From IMG/VR virus record IMGVR_UViG_3300046791_000470, positions 23,517 through 87,516 of that record: 64,000 bases of DNA; one strand, given 5' to 3'. The stretch is from a virus. The notes under the pieces are model-generated. The model saw only the letters and a list, made by a program, of their open reading frames with translations. It did no database searches and had not been told where the DNA came from. Shown piece by piece: positions 48,494 through 56,017 of the stretch. Position numbers and translations under genes: made by a program. Numbering within the stretch: position 1 is the stretch's first letter; each line of letters starts with the position of its first letter.

Positions 48494-48678
48494 AGCTCCT
48501 CCGTGCAGCCGAGCAGCTCGGGGTTGACGGTGTCCATGTCCCGGCCCTCGATCTCGTCCTCCTCGCTCCGGCGGGGGCGGTCGAAGCTCACCCGGCGGAT
48601 GGGGAGCCCGGCGCGCTTGCGGTGGCACCGGCGGATCAGGCGGAGTCGTCGTCGCTTGGCGTTGGAGGTGAGGGGCAC
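48490..48678 (-). CDS. Small basic protein
   Basis: 62 aa, GTG start at 48678. N-terminal basic cluster (KRRRLRLIRRCHRKRAG) and an acidic C terminus. A TAATAT box stands 6 bp before the start. It may bind nucleic acid by charge. Overlaps the next gene. Confidence 0.45.
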   Translation of the reverse strand: MPLTSNAKRRRLRLIRRCHRKRAGLPIRRVSFDRPRRSEEDEIEGRDMDTVNPELLGCTEEL

Positions 48679-48724
48679 GCGCCGATATTACGGGCGGTTG
48701 CGGTTGTGGCGTATGGTCGTGCGC
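48679..48724. promoter_or_regulatory. Back-to-back leaderless promoters (candidate)
   Basis: Minus strand: TAATAT, 6 bp, GTG at 48678, with no good -35. Plus strand: TTACGG, 18 bp, TATGGT, 7 bp, ATG at 48725. The two overlap within 46 bp, so only one may fire at a time. Confidence 0.4.
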
Positions 48725-49102
48725 ATGGAGAACGACATCACCAAGATCTACGCCGTGCTCGTGGAGTACGGCGCCGCCGAGCGCGACCAGCCGCCGACCC
48801 TCGAGGCCGTGCTCGATGGAGTCCGATGGCTCGGCCGTCATAGAGACGAAGCCAGCAAGGCAGCAGCCGCATGGGAGAACGCTCGCTCAGGGACGGCGGC
48901 GACCGTGCGGATCGATGGCCCCGACGACATGCGGACGAAGATGTCCGAGCTCGCCGCGGCGCGCCTGTTTCGCGCCGAGGTCGAGGCGCTGTGCTCGCCC
49001 GAGTCAGAGGCGATGCGCCGCCATGAGGTCGGTGACCGTGTGCGCCAGCTCGGTGAAACGGTCGTGCGGTTGGCACCGCCTATCGTCCCCTCGGCCTCGT
49101 AG
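48725..49102 (+). CDS. Acidic helical early protein
   Basis: 125 aa. Almost fully helical: MENDITKIYAVLVEYGAAER, HRDEASKAAAAWENAR, AARLFRAEVEALCSPESEAM. The only plus-strand gene between 45 and 64 kb. Function unknown. Confidence 0.5.
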   Translation: MENDITKIYAVLVEYGAAERDQPPTLEAVLDGVRWLGRHRDEASKAAAAWENARSGTAATVRIDGPDDMRTKMSELAAARLFRAEVEALCSPESEAMRRHEVGDRVRQLGETVVRLAPPIVPSAS

Positions 49103-49103
49103 C

Positions 49104-49289
49104 TCACGCTTCCCCGCCGAGGTCCGCGCCCTCGTGGATCTCGCGGTTCGCCCGCCGGCGCCGCACGGAGCGGAAGGCGCGCAGCGTGGCCATCGCCCGG
49201 TCGAAGGCGCCCGGCGTCAGGGTGCGGCGACGGAAGCACGCCGCCACCGCGTCCAGCGCCGCTCGCTCCATGTCCGAGTGGGGTCTCAC
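49104..49289 (-). CDS. Small basic protein
   Basis: 61 aa from GTG overlapping the upstream stop (GTGA). Helix with MERAALDAVAACFRRRTLTP and a basic run (RSVRRRRANREIH). No family recognised. Confidence 0.45.
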   Translation of the reverse strand: MRPHSDMERAALDAVAACFRRRTLTPGAFDRAMATLRAFRSVRRRRANREIHEGADLGGEA

Positions 49290-49664
49290 GCTGCCCGCGC
49301 CGGGTCGAGCGGCACCAGCACGATCGCGTCGCGGCGGTCGGCCAGCCCGGCGCGCGACGGGTGCGGGTCGTGAACGATCTCGCGCCCGCGGGCGATCACG
49401 CTGTGCAGGTGCTTCATCGGATCGCCGCCTCCGCGCGGGCTGAGACCGCTCAGGATGTGGAGCCCGGCCGGCGCCCACGCGGCGTCGACCTCCAGGCACA
49501 GCACCCACAGCCCGCGCGGTTCGAGCCAGTCGCGGAACCGGCTAAACCACTCGTCCTCCGGGGCGTGCATGAAGTACGGCACGGCGTCTAGATCCATCTC
49601 CAGCAACGAGGCGACGCACGCGCTGAAGCAGTTGCCGCCCGGGAAGCCGAACGATCGGCTTCAC
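49286..49664 (-). pseudogene. Conserved phage/bacterial protein, frameshifted after codon 4
   Basis: GTG at 49664 overlaps the upstream stop and gives V-K-P-I, then the frame runs wrong; the real body, FGFPGGNCFSACVASLLEMD, VPYFMHAPEDEWFSRF and HDPHPSRAGL, is one frame away and ends at 49286. This matches a common family (roughly MKPVxQTxFGxPxGNCFxAxVASLL) of unknown function. 379 nt is one base too many. Indel at about 49650. Confidence 0.6.
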
Positions 49665-50083
49665 GACGGCCTCACCCGCGACGTGGCGGCGTCCAGCCTG
49701 GAGAGCACCACCTCGTGGAGCAGCTCCGTGGCGATGGCCACCAGGCAGATCTCGTCGTCGCGATCGCTGATCGACCGCATGATCTGGTGGATCTCGCCTC
49801 GATGAACGATCTGCGCCTCGAGATCGAGCACGTGCTTCGTCGGGCAGCGCACCGTGAGCAGCGGCGCCAGCGGGAAGGCGGGCGACACCACGATCGACTC
49901 GATGATGTCGACGATGCGACCGTAGCCTTTCACGCGGGCGAGCCGGTGCTCGACCACCCGGAGGCACCTGGACACCGCGCGCGCCATCGCGTCGGGCTCG
50001 TCCTGGATGCTCGCCTGGCACACCGCCGGGTCGCCGTCGTGGCTCGCCCTGATCGGCCGGCCGCACCGCTTGCAGCCCCGCAT
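49661..50083 (-). CDS. Hypothetical protein with N-terminal zinc ribbon
   Basis: 140 aa. GCKRCGRPI and a later Cys make a C-x2-C...C site, followed by helices (RVVEHRLARVKGYGRIVDII) and strands (APLLTVRCPTKHVLDLEAQIV). Overlaps both neighbours. No family recognised. Confidence 0.5.
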   Translation of the reverse strand: MRGCKRCGRPIRASHDGDPAVCQASIQDEPDAMARAVSRCLRVVEHRLARVKGYGRIVDIIESIVVSPAFPLAPLLTVRCPTKHVLDLEAQIVHRGEIHQIMRSISDRDDEICLVAIATELLHEVVLSRLDAATSRVRPS

Positions 50084-52167
50084 CACCGGCTCCGTCCCAG
50101 CAGCACGTTCGCGATCATGGCCGCCGCCATCTCCTCCACCCTGGCGATCGAGTCGGTGTCGGCCTCGAGCGGCAGCGCGTCGCGCTCGTTCAGCTCCTCG
50201 GCATCCCACGGATCGCCGTCCTCTCCTTCGATCGCGTCGAGGATCGCTCCGAACAGGAAGTCCCGCGTGTCCCCGTCCAGCGTCCGCCCGGTGTAGCGGT
50301 TCAGCACCGCGTGGATCCGATCGTTGCGGTCCTGCACGTCAACCGGCGCGGCGAGCTCAGGCTCGATCGTCACCTCGTCGTCACCGCGGAGCCCGATCAC
50401 CGCGTCGATCAGCCGCTCGAGCACCTCCTTCGTGAGCCGCCACCCCTCGAACTGCCGCAGCCGGTGGCGGACCAGCCGAGCGTTCGACAGGTGCCGGCCC
50501 ACCTCCTCGAGCACGGGCGTCACCGCCGGCGCGTGCCCGGTCACCCGGTCCACGGCGGCTTTGAGTTCGCGAGCCTCTTCATCGGTGAGCGCGCTGTCCT
50601 CTCGTGCGTCGGAGATCGCGTCCTTGATGGCCTCGGCCTCGCCGGGCGAGAGGCCCCGAGGGTCGCACTCGGCCGCCGGCGGGGCGGAGCGATGCCCGAG
50701 GGCGGCGTCCACGTCCTGCTTGTACAGCCGCTCGATCAGCTCGTGCTCCACGTTCACCTCCTCGTGGGTGACCCGCGCCCGGAGCGCCTCGTGGACGATC
50801 CGCAGCACCTCGTGGAGGGTGGCCGGCGTGATGTCGAGCGGGTCGCGCTCGAGGACGGCGCGGCTGCTCTCGAGCCCGGTACGGATCCGGCGCATCACCG
50901 CGGCGTGGTGGGCCAGCTCGGCGATCGGCTCCTCGTCCAGCGCCTGGTCCGCCTGCGCCGCGAGCGTGACCACGGCCTCGCCTACACGTGAGGAGTCGAC
51001 GTTTTGGAGCATCTCGGCGGCCATCTCCGAGACTTGCTTACGTATGGAGTCGCGCTCGGCGATGACGCTCTCCACCCTCTGGGCGAGGAAGTTCGAGGCG
51101 ACGCCGGCGGCGTTGAGCACCTGGTGCGCGGCAGCGTACGCCGTGCCGCTCTGGTAGGAGGCGAGCTCGGCCATGCGCTTCCGGACCAGGGTGATCACGG
51201 ACTCCGGCGAGTTGTCGCCCTCCTCCGCGCGCAGGGCGTCCAGGACGTTGCTCCGGTCGCGCTCGTCCTTCTTGACGTGGAGCTCGAGCTGCTTGGTGAG
51301 CGACTGTACCTCCGCCACGACCAGGCGGGCGGCGTCCACCAGCGTGGTCCCCGGCCAAGCCTCGAGCACCTCGCGCAGCTCCACGGCCTCCTGCACGAGC
51401 GCTGGACGCCGGCGGATGTTCTCGAGCACGGCTGCCAGGTCGTCCTTCTCGCGGAGTTCGTCGGCGATGGCCTGGAGGTAGAGCGGCTGCTTGCGGAGCG
51501 CCACCACCTCGGTCTCGAGGCGGTCGATTGAGATGCCGTCCTGCTCGCGACCGTGCCGTACGATCGACGCACGCGCCGCGAGGGCCGCTGGCGTCGCGCG
51601 CTCGAGCGGCCCCCCGAAGCCGTCGGCCCACGCCGTGGCCCACTCGCGATCCCGCGCTGCAAGGGCGTCCGCGAGCGACGCATCGGCCGCCGGGGTCATG
51701 GGGTGCCGCTCCTGGCCTACGAAGTCTGGGGGCGAGGCTCGCAGCGCGGCGTTGGCCGCCTTCAGCGCCCCAACCTCGGCGGCGTACTGGTCGCGCAGCT
51801 CGCGCGCCTCGGCGAGCTGCGCCAGCACGGCGGCCGGGGACTGCGCTTGCCGGCCGGGGTAGCGCTCCTCGTGAGCCGGAACCCCCTGGAGGAACCGGAG
51901 CCAGCCGCGCCGGCTGTTCCAGATCTCGCCGGCCTCCGCGCGAGACACCGGCTTCTCGACGCGCAGGTCCCACGGCGACAGCCGGGCCACCGGGATCGTG
52001 AACTCGCCGCCACCGCAGGCGTGGCCGCTGCCGTCCTCGTCCGCGGCGATCGTCGTCCACAGCGGGACCAGTACCTGCGCCGGTTGCGGCGCCAGCGCGC
52101 CGAGGTCAGCGGTCGGGATGGCCAGTACACGAAGCAACGCGAACCATTGACCAGTCGTCGGGTTCAT
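50083..52167 (-). CDS. Long coiled-coil protein (694 aa)
   Basis: ATG at 52167 overlaps the 73-aa gene stop. N-terminal 170 residues contain beta/aromatic stretches (SPWDLRVEKPVSRAEAGEIW, RGWLRFLQGVPAHEERYPG); from there to the C terminus it is mostly charged helices and coiled coil (ETEVVALRKQPLYLQAIADE, RLVVAEVQSLTKQLELHVKK). The C terminus is acidic. It belongs to a class B operon. Similar in make-up to the 1481-aa protein at 56017, but clear homology could not be settled by eye. Confidence 0.6.
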   Translation of the reverse strand: MNPTTGQWFALLRVLAIPTADLGALAPQPAQVLVPLWTTIAADEDGSGHACGGGEFTIPVARLSPWDLRVEKPVSRAEAGEIWNSRRGWLRFLQGVPAHEERYPGRQAQSPAAVLAQLAEARELRDQYAAEVGALKAANAALRASPPDFVGQERHPMTPAADASLADALAARDREWATAWADGFGGPLERATPAALAARASIVRHGREQDGISIDRLETEVVALRKQPLYLQAIADELREKDDLAAVLENIRRRPALVQEAVELREVLEAWPGTTLVDAARLVVAEVQSLTKQLELHVKKDERDRSNVLDALRAEEGDNSPESVITLVRKRMAELASYQSGTAYAAAHQVLNAAGVASNFLAQRVESVIAERDSIRKQVSEMAAEMLQNVDSSRVGEAVVTLAAQADQALDEEPIAELAHHAAVMRRIRTGLESSRAVLERDPLDITPATLHEVLRIVHEALRARVTHEEVNVEHELIERLYKQDVDAALGHRSAPPAAECDPRGLSPGEAEAIKDAISDAREDSALTDEEARELKAAVDRVTGHAPAVTPVLEEVGRHLSNARLVRHRLRQFEGWRLTKEVLERLIDAVIGLRGDDEVTIEPELAAPVDVQDRNDRIHAVLNRYTGRTLDGDTRDFLFGAILDAIEGEDGDPWDAEELNERDALPLEADTDSIARVEEMAAAMIANVLLGRSR

Positions 52168-52388
52168 CAGTAACACTCCAGGTATTCGGTTAGATGGACG
52201 ATTTCGTCGCCGCGGCGGGCGGCGTTGAAGGCCGATTCCGTCGCGTGCTTGAGCTTGCTGACCGCCTCGCGCAGGGACTCGCGATCGATCAGGCCGGCGC
52301 GCACGGCGGCGCGCATCGCATCGATCTCGGCGCCCTCGACGGGGATCCCGATCTCCTTGCGCCACTCCTCGTAGGTGAGGGTGGACAT
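52167..52388 (-). CDS. Small helical protein
   Basis: 73 aa, ATG overlapping the upstream stop (TGATG) and its own stop overlapping the next start. MSTLTYEEWRKEIGIPVEG, AMRAAVRAGLIDRESLREAVSKL. No family recognised. Confidence 0.55.
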   Translation of the reverse strand: MSTLTYEEWRKEIGIPVEGAEIDAMRAAVRAGLIDRESLREAVSKLKHATESAFNAARRGDEIVHLTEYLECY

Positions 52389-52797
52389 CAGTTATCCCGT
52401 GGCTTGGTGAAGTCCATGCCGCCGGACGCGCGCGCGCCTCGGCGAGCTTCGAGAGCCCGTCCGCGGCCTCGTCGGCGGTCACGCCGGCGGCGCGGAGCGG
52501 GTTGGCGTCGCGCTCGCGGAGCGCCGCGGCGAGCTTGTCCAGCCCGCGGTTCCACTGCGCGCGCTCCTCGTCGGTCCGTGGACCCTTCAGCCGCTCGGAG
52601 ATCGCGGCGCGCAGCTTGGAGCGGACAGCGGCGTCGCTCTCATCGGGCGCGAACTCGACGCCCCAGCTCCGGGCCGTCGTGCGGAGGCGCTCGCCGGCGT
52701 GGAGCTCGTTGCGGCGGGCGCGGCGCTGGCGTCGCCACAGCACGAACAGGAGGACTAGGATCAGGAGGCCGGGGAACGTGACCGCGAAGAGGAGCAT
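52388..52797 (-). pseudogene. Membrane-anchored helical protein, frame broken near a GC repeat
   Basis: ATG 52797 starts MLLFAVTFPGLLILVLLFVL-W, a single N-terminal membrane anchor, then basic and helical sequence ending SKLAEA; after this the zero frame runs on without a stop into later genes, while the other frame ends ASGGMDFTKPRDN with TGA overlapping the next ATG. The break is in GCGCGCGCGCG near 52430, consistent with one extra GC unit. The gene has a class B leaderless promoter. Real reading is probably 135-137 aa. Confidence 0.6.
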
Positions 52798-52832
52798 CCA
52801 CTCTTATATGGACGTTACCCGGTAATGGTCAA
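52798..52832 (-). promoter_or_regulatory. Class B leaderless promoter
   Basis: TTGACC, 17 bp, ATATAA, 6 bp, ATG. TTACCGGGTAA is a perfect dyad directly after the -35 box. Confidence 0.7.
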
Positions 52833-52853
52833 GCTTCTTACAGCGCCCGGAGA

Positions 52854-53705
52854 TCAGTTCGCGATCGCCACGGCGGCCGAGGCGACGTGCGCCCCGATCG
52901 CGACGTTCACATACCACGTGGTCGGCCCAACCCCGCTCTCCGTGAGGGCCACGGTGAAGTCGCCGGCCTCGCCGGAGACCAGGTCGAAAACCTTGTTGGC
53001 CGTGATGGTTGCGATGGTAACGCCGTCACCGATCCCGGTTCCGCCGTTCGGTGCAGTGGCCGTAGGGGCGCCCGCTGCCACGTCGCTCACCCACACCCGG
53101 ACGTGCGCCTTCGCGGCGAGGTCCCCGCCGGCGATGTTCTTGAGCTGGACCGTCGAGGTGCGCGTGGTGCCGATCTGCGCGTCGACGGAGATGGTCGGGG
53201 TCCCTGGGATCGCGGCCACGACGGTGGCGGCGAGCTTCGCGGCGGTCACGTTCGCGTCCAGGATCTTGGCGGTGGTCACCGCATCCGCGGCCAGCTTCGC
53301 ATCCGTCACTGCGAGGGCGGCGAGCTTTCCGGTCGTGACGTTGAGATCGAGGATCTTCGCGGTGATCACCGCGTTGGCCGCAAGCTGGGCGTCCGTCACC
53401 GAGAGCAGCGCCAGCTTTGCGGTGGTGACGGCCAGCGCCGCGAGCTTGCCCGTGGTGACCGCCAAGTCTTCGATGTCCGCGGTGGCGACGCCGCCGGTCG
53501 GCCCCTCGGTGCCGCTGAACACCGGCTCCCACTCCGTGGGCTCGGTGCCGTGCTTGATCATCGGGTAGGCGCGCTCGGTGTCGGCGTCGACCCAGATCAG
53601 GAACGATCCAGGCAAGCCGGGGCGCCCTGCTCCCTCCACCCGTGGATCGTTGTAGGTGACGACAAAGTCGCGGAGGAGAGCGTCGGTCTGCCGGATGTGC
53701 GCCAT
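52854..53705 (-). CDS. Tail fibre protein with decapeptide repeats
   Basis: 283 aa. The N-terminal 65 residues (DFVVTYNDPRVEGAGRPGLP, WVDADTERAYPMIKHG) match the N terminus of the fibre at 54072. Residues 81-160 are eight decapeptide repeats of the type LAVTTGKLAA, which form trimeric shafts. The C terminus is a beta domain (PTISVDAQIGTTRTSTVQLK). It lies outside the late operon, next to early coiled-coil genes. A fibre or side fibre is likely; the partner is unknown. Confidence 0.65.
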   Translation of the reverse strand: MAHIRQTDALLRDFVVTYNDPRVEGAGRPGLPGSFLIWVDADTERAYPMIKHGTEPTEWEPVFSGTEGPTGGVATADIEDLAVTTGKLAALAVTTAKLALLSVTDAQLAANAVITAKILDLNVTTGKLAALAVTDAKLAADAVTTAKILDANVTAAKLAATVVAAIPGTPTISVDAQIGTTRTSTVQLKNIAGGDLAAKAHVRVWVSDVAAGAPTATAPNGGTGIGDGVTIATITANKVFDLVSGEAGDFTVALTESGVGPTTWYVNVAIGAHVASAAVAIAN

Positions 53706-53757
53706 GCAGTGAGGCTCGCACGACGCCGAGCGGTGCCGCTACCCAGGCGTCGACGAG

Positions 53758-54060
53758 TCAGGTCACGTTGCGAGCAGACCCGTACAGGTACTTGGCGTCA
53801 TAGACCGCCGGGATGTTCCAGCCGTCGGGGTCGGCCAGCGCGGCCACGGCGGCGGCCAGGACCGCAGCGTCCACCTGCTCCGACGTTTTGTAGGCCCCCT
53901 GATCGCGGACCTGGATCGTGACCGTGAAGCCGTCGATCACCGGCGCACCGTCGGATCGGTAGACCGCCGCCTCGATCCGGATCTTGATCGCGCCATCTTC
54001 CGCGCTGGAGATGCCGCAGAGACACACGTGCAATTCCCGATATGTAGTGATGAACGCCAT
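53758..54060 (-). CDS. Small tail-accessory protein (putative)
   Basis: 100 aa. IKIRIEAAVYRSDGAPVIDG, then QVRDQGAYKTSEQVDAAVLA and a C-terminal edge. Composition is like small beta proteins that cap fibres. It sits between two fibre genes. Confidence 0.45.
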   Translation of the reverse strand: MAFITTYRELHVCLCGISSAEDGAIKIRIEAAVYRSDGAPVIDGFTVTIQVRDQGAYKTSEQVDAAVLAAAVAALADPDGWNIPAVYDAKYLYGSARNVT

Positions 54061-54071
54061 GGGAGCCGATG

Positions 54072-54926
54072 CTACAGGGTCCACGCCATTCCGAAGGAGC
54101 CCCGCCGCACGGTGATCGTCGCCGACGATCCGGTCTCGATCCTCGCCTGCAGGGTCATCCGGCCGTTGGCGTTGGGGACGATGATGCCCTCGATCGCGAA
54201 CACGTAGTCCAGCCCAGCCGTGTCCACGCTGGACGCCACTGCCGGCCCCTGGCTTGTAGTGATCGGCGTGGCAAACATGACCGTCGGCCCGGCGACGATC
54301 TGGCCGATCATCGTCGCCGAGGCGCCGAACACCGAGTAGGTCGGAGTGACCACGGTGAGCCCCGGGCCGATGTTGGCGTTCGTCGATCGGACGAGCGTAA
54401 CGAAACGGAAGTAGTAGCTGCGGTCGGCGAGGAGATCGAACCCGACGGTTGGCGACCCGGACACCCCCACAGCAACGTCGGCGTAGCTCGTCGACATGAA
54501 CGGTGAGTCTGCCGTCTTCGCGACCACCTGCAGGCCGAGCACGCCTCGCGCCTGCGTCGAGGTCAGCGCGGTCACCGGCCCGGTGGCGTCGGTCGCGTTG
54601 CCGAGCAACCTCGGCCCCGCGATCGGCAGGAGCTGGGTGATGGGCAGGAACCCACCGACGAAGCCGCCTGGCTCCGGCGGCTCTGCCCATCGCAGGTCCG
54701 CCCTGAGGAACTCATCCTCGTTTCCCGTCGGCGGCGGAATGAACGCCACCCAGTCGTTCGGGCCGTCGCCCTGCTTGGCCATCAGCACCGCGGCGCCGTC
54801 GCCGTTGACGTAGACGAGCATCGCTCCGCGCTGCGCTGCGCGTCCCTGCGTCGGGATGCGCGGATCGTTGTACGTCGTGACCATGACCGGCGTGGGAGCG
54901 TCCGACTGCGGGAAGATTGACGGCAT
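54072..54926 (-). CDS. Tail fibre protein, N-terminal paralogue of 52854-53705
   Basis: 284 aa. The first 65 residues (VTTYNDPRIPTQGRAAQRGA, LVYVNGDGAAVLMAKQGDGP) align with the other fibre; then a Pro-rich hinge and a beta-rich C terminus with long strands (STSYADVAVGVSGSPTVGFD, MTLQARIETGSSATITVRR). Lacks the decapeptide shaft. Exchange of C-terminal domains on a common base is typical of fibres. Confidence 0.6.
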   Translation of the reverse strand: MPSIFPQSDAPTPVMVTTYNDPRIPTQGRAAQRGAMLVYVNGDGAAVLMAKQGDGPNDWVAFIPPPTGNEDEFLRADLRWAEPPEPGGFVGGFLPITQLLPIAGPRLLGNATDATGPVTALTSTQARGVLGLQVVAKTADSPFMSTSYADVAVGVSGSPTVGFDLLADRSYYFRFVTLVRSTNANIGPGLTVVTPTYSVFGASATMIGQIVAGPTVMFATPITTSQGPAVASSVDTAGLDYVFAIEGIIVPNANGRMTLQARIETGSSATITVRRGSFGMAWTL

Positions 54927-54958
54927 TGTCCGATGATGGCGGACGCCGCCGCGCAACG

Positions 54959-55324
54959 TCAGGGCGTCGGCATGGCCACGAGCCGCCCGACGAGCTCGGC
55001 CAGCCGGGCCGCGCCATCCACGGAGATCTCGCCGGCCTCGGCCGCCGAGGCGATGGCTCGCTGCAGGTGCTCCACAGCGCTCCGCGCCCGCTGCCGTGCC
55101 TCGCTCCACTGCGCCTCCAGCTCCACCAGGGCGGCGAGCTCGAGCACGTGGTGGCCGGTCCCGGAGCCAGATCGAGCGTTCTCGCCGATCCGCTTCTCGA
55201 GCCAGGCGCACCGCTCGGCGATCAGCCGGCGCATCCGGGCGCGCTCGGGCACCGGGTAGCCGCGGAGCGACTCGCACGGGTGATCCTCGGGGAACGTGGG
55301 GCGCTCGCCCTGGCTACCGCTCAT
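54959..55324 (-). CDS. Helical protein
   Basis: 121 aa from ATG 55324, 11 bp into the upstream gene's end. Charged helices (MRRLIAERCAWLEKRIGENA, LVELEAQWSEARQRARSAVE). No family recognised. Confidence 0.5.
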   Translation of the reverse strand: MSGSQGERPTFPEDHPCESLRGYPVPERARMRRLIAERCAWLEKRIGENARSGSGTGHHVLELAALVELEAQWSEARQRARSAVEHLQRAIASAAEAGEISVDGAARLAELVGRLVAMPTP

Positions 55325-55580
55325 CGCGAACTCTCCGGATGGCGCGCTGCCGGGCGAGCCTGGACTCGATGCGGTTCGCGGCGAAGAAGTCCGGCGAGAC
55401 CGAGCGGCTACCATCGGGTCGCACCGGGCACCGCGTCTGCCACGACTTGCGCAGCCGGAGCTCAGCGCGCCGGAGCTGCTCCTCGGTGTAGACCGTCCAC
55501 CACACGCGCTTGTCGCGATCGGCGCGCGCCCATTGCTTCCACGAGCCGAGGTCCATCTTGCGTGCGATGCGGAGCTTCAC
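55314..55580 (-). CDS. Small basic protein
   Basis: 88 aa from GTG overlapping the upstream stop. Trp/Arg-rich helix (SWKQWARADRDKRVWWTVYT), then a basic run ending RQRAIRRVRDER. May bind nucleic acid by composition. Confidence 0.5.
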   Translation of the reverse strand: MKLRIARKMDLGSWKQWARADRDKRVWWTVYTEEQLRRAELRLRKSWQTRCPVRPDGSRSVSPDFFAANRIESRLARQRAIRRVRDER

Positions 55581-56017
55581 CGGCGCAGCTCCTGGCCGCG
55601 CTCGCTCCACCGCTCGCGCGCGCATCGGTCGCACGATGCTACGTCGCACCGCCGCGCGTAGCCGCCGAACAGGGAGCGCTCGTGGTCCGTGACCGGGATG
55701 CGGACGAACCGGGCGTTGAACCAGCGTACCTCGCCGTCGTCAGTGTCGACGATCCAGTAGCGCTCCGTCGCCCCGTCGGCGGCCGGCTTGCCATCCTCGC
55801 CGACGATCGGCTCGTCCTCCACCCGGAGCAGAACCCCGATCGCCTTCGCCCACTGCTCGTTCGCCAGCGTCCCCGTCGATAGCTCGACCACGGTGTCGCC
55901 CGGTCGAATCTCCTCCATCCACAGCGAACTGTGGAGCTGGCGCGGGGTGCCGTTGCCGAGCAGCGCCGAGTAGAGCGTCCGGCCGAGCTGCAGCTCGAGC
56001 TCCGTGAAGCGCGACAT
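55577..56017 (-). CDS. Hypothetical protein with Cys-rich end
   Basis: 146 aa, ATG overlapping the stop of the 1481-aa gene. A beta/helix body (GDTVVELSTGTLANEQWAKA, YWIVDTDDGEVRWFNARFVR) ends with CDVASCDRCARERW, a zinc-site-like cluster. No family recognised. Confidence 0.5.
   Translation of the reverse strand: MSRFTELELQLGRTLYSALLGNGTPRQLHSSLWMEEIRPGDTVVELSTGTLANEQWAKAIGVLLRVEDEPIVGEDGKPAADGATERYWIVDTDDGEVRWFNARFVRIPVTDHERSLFGGYARRCDVASCDRCARERWSERGQELRR

Noticed and set aside
50083-52797. A single 904-codon reading frame
   Set aside because: It spans three genes: the 73-aa gene in another frame has overlapping start and stop with both sides, and the frame joins only because of an indel near 52430.
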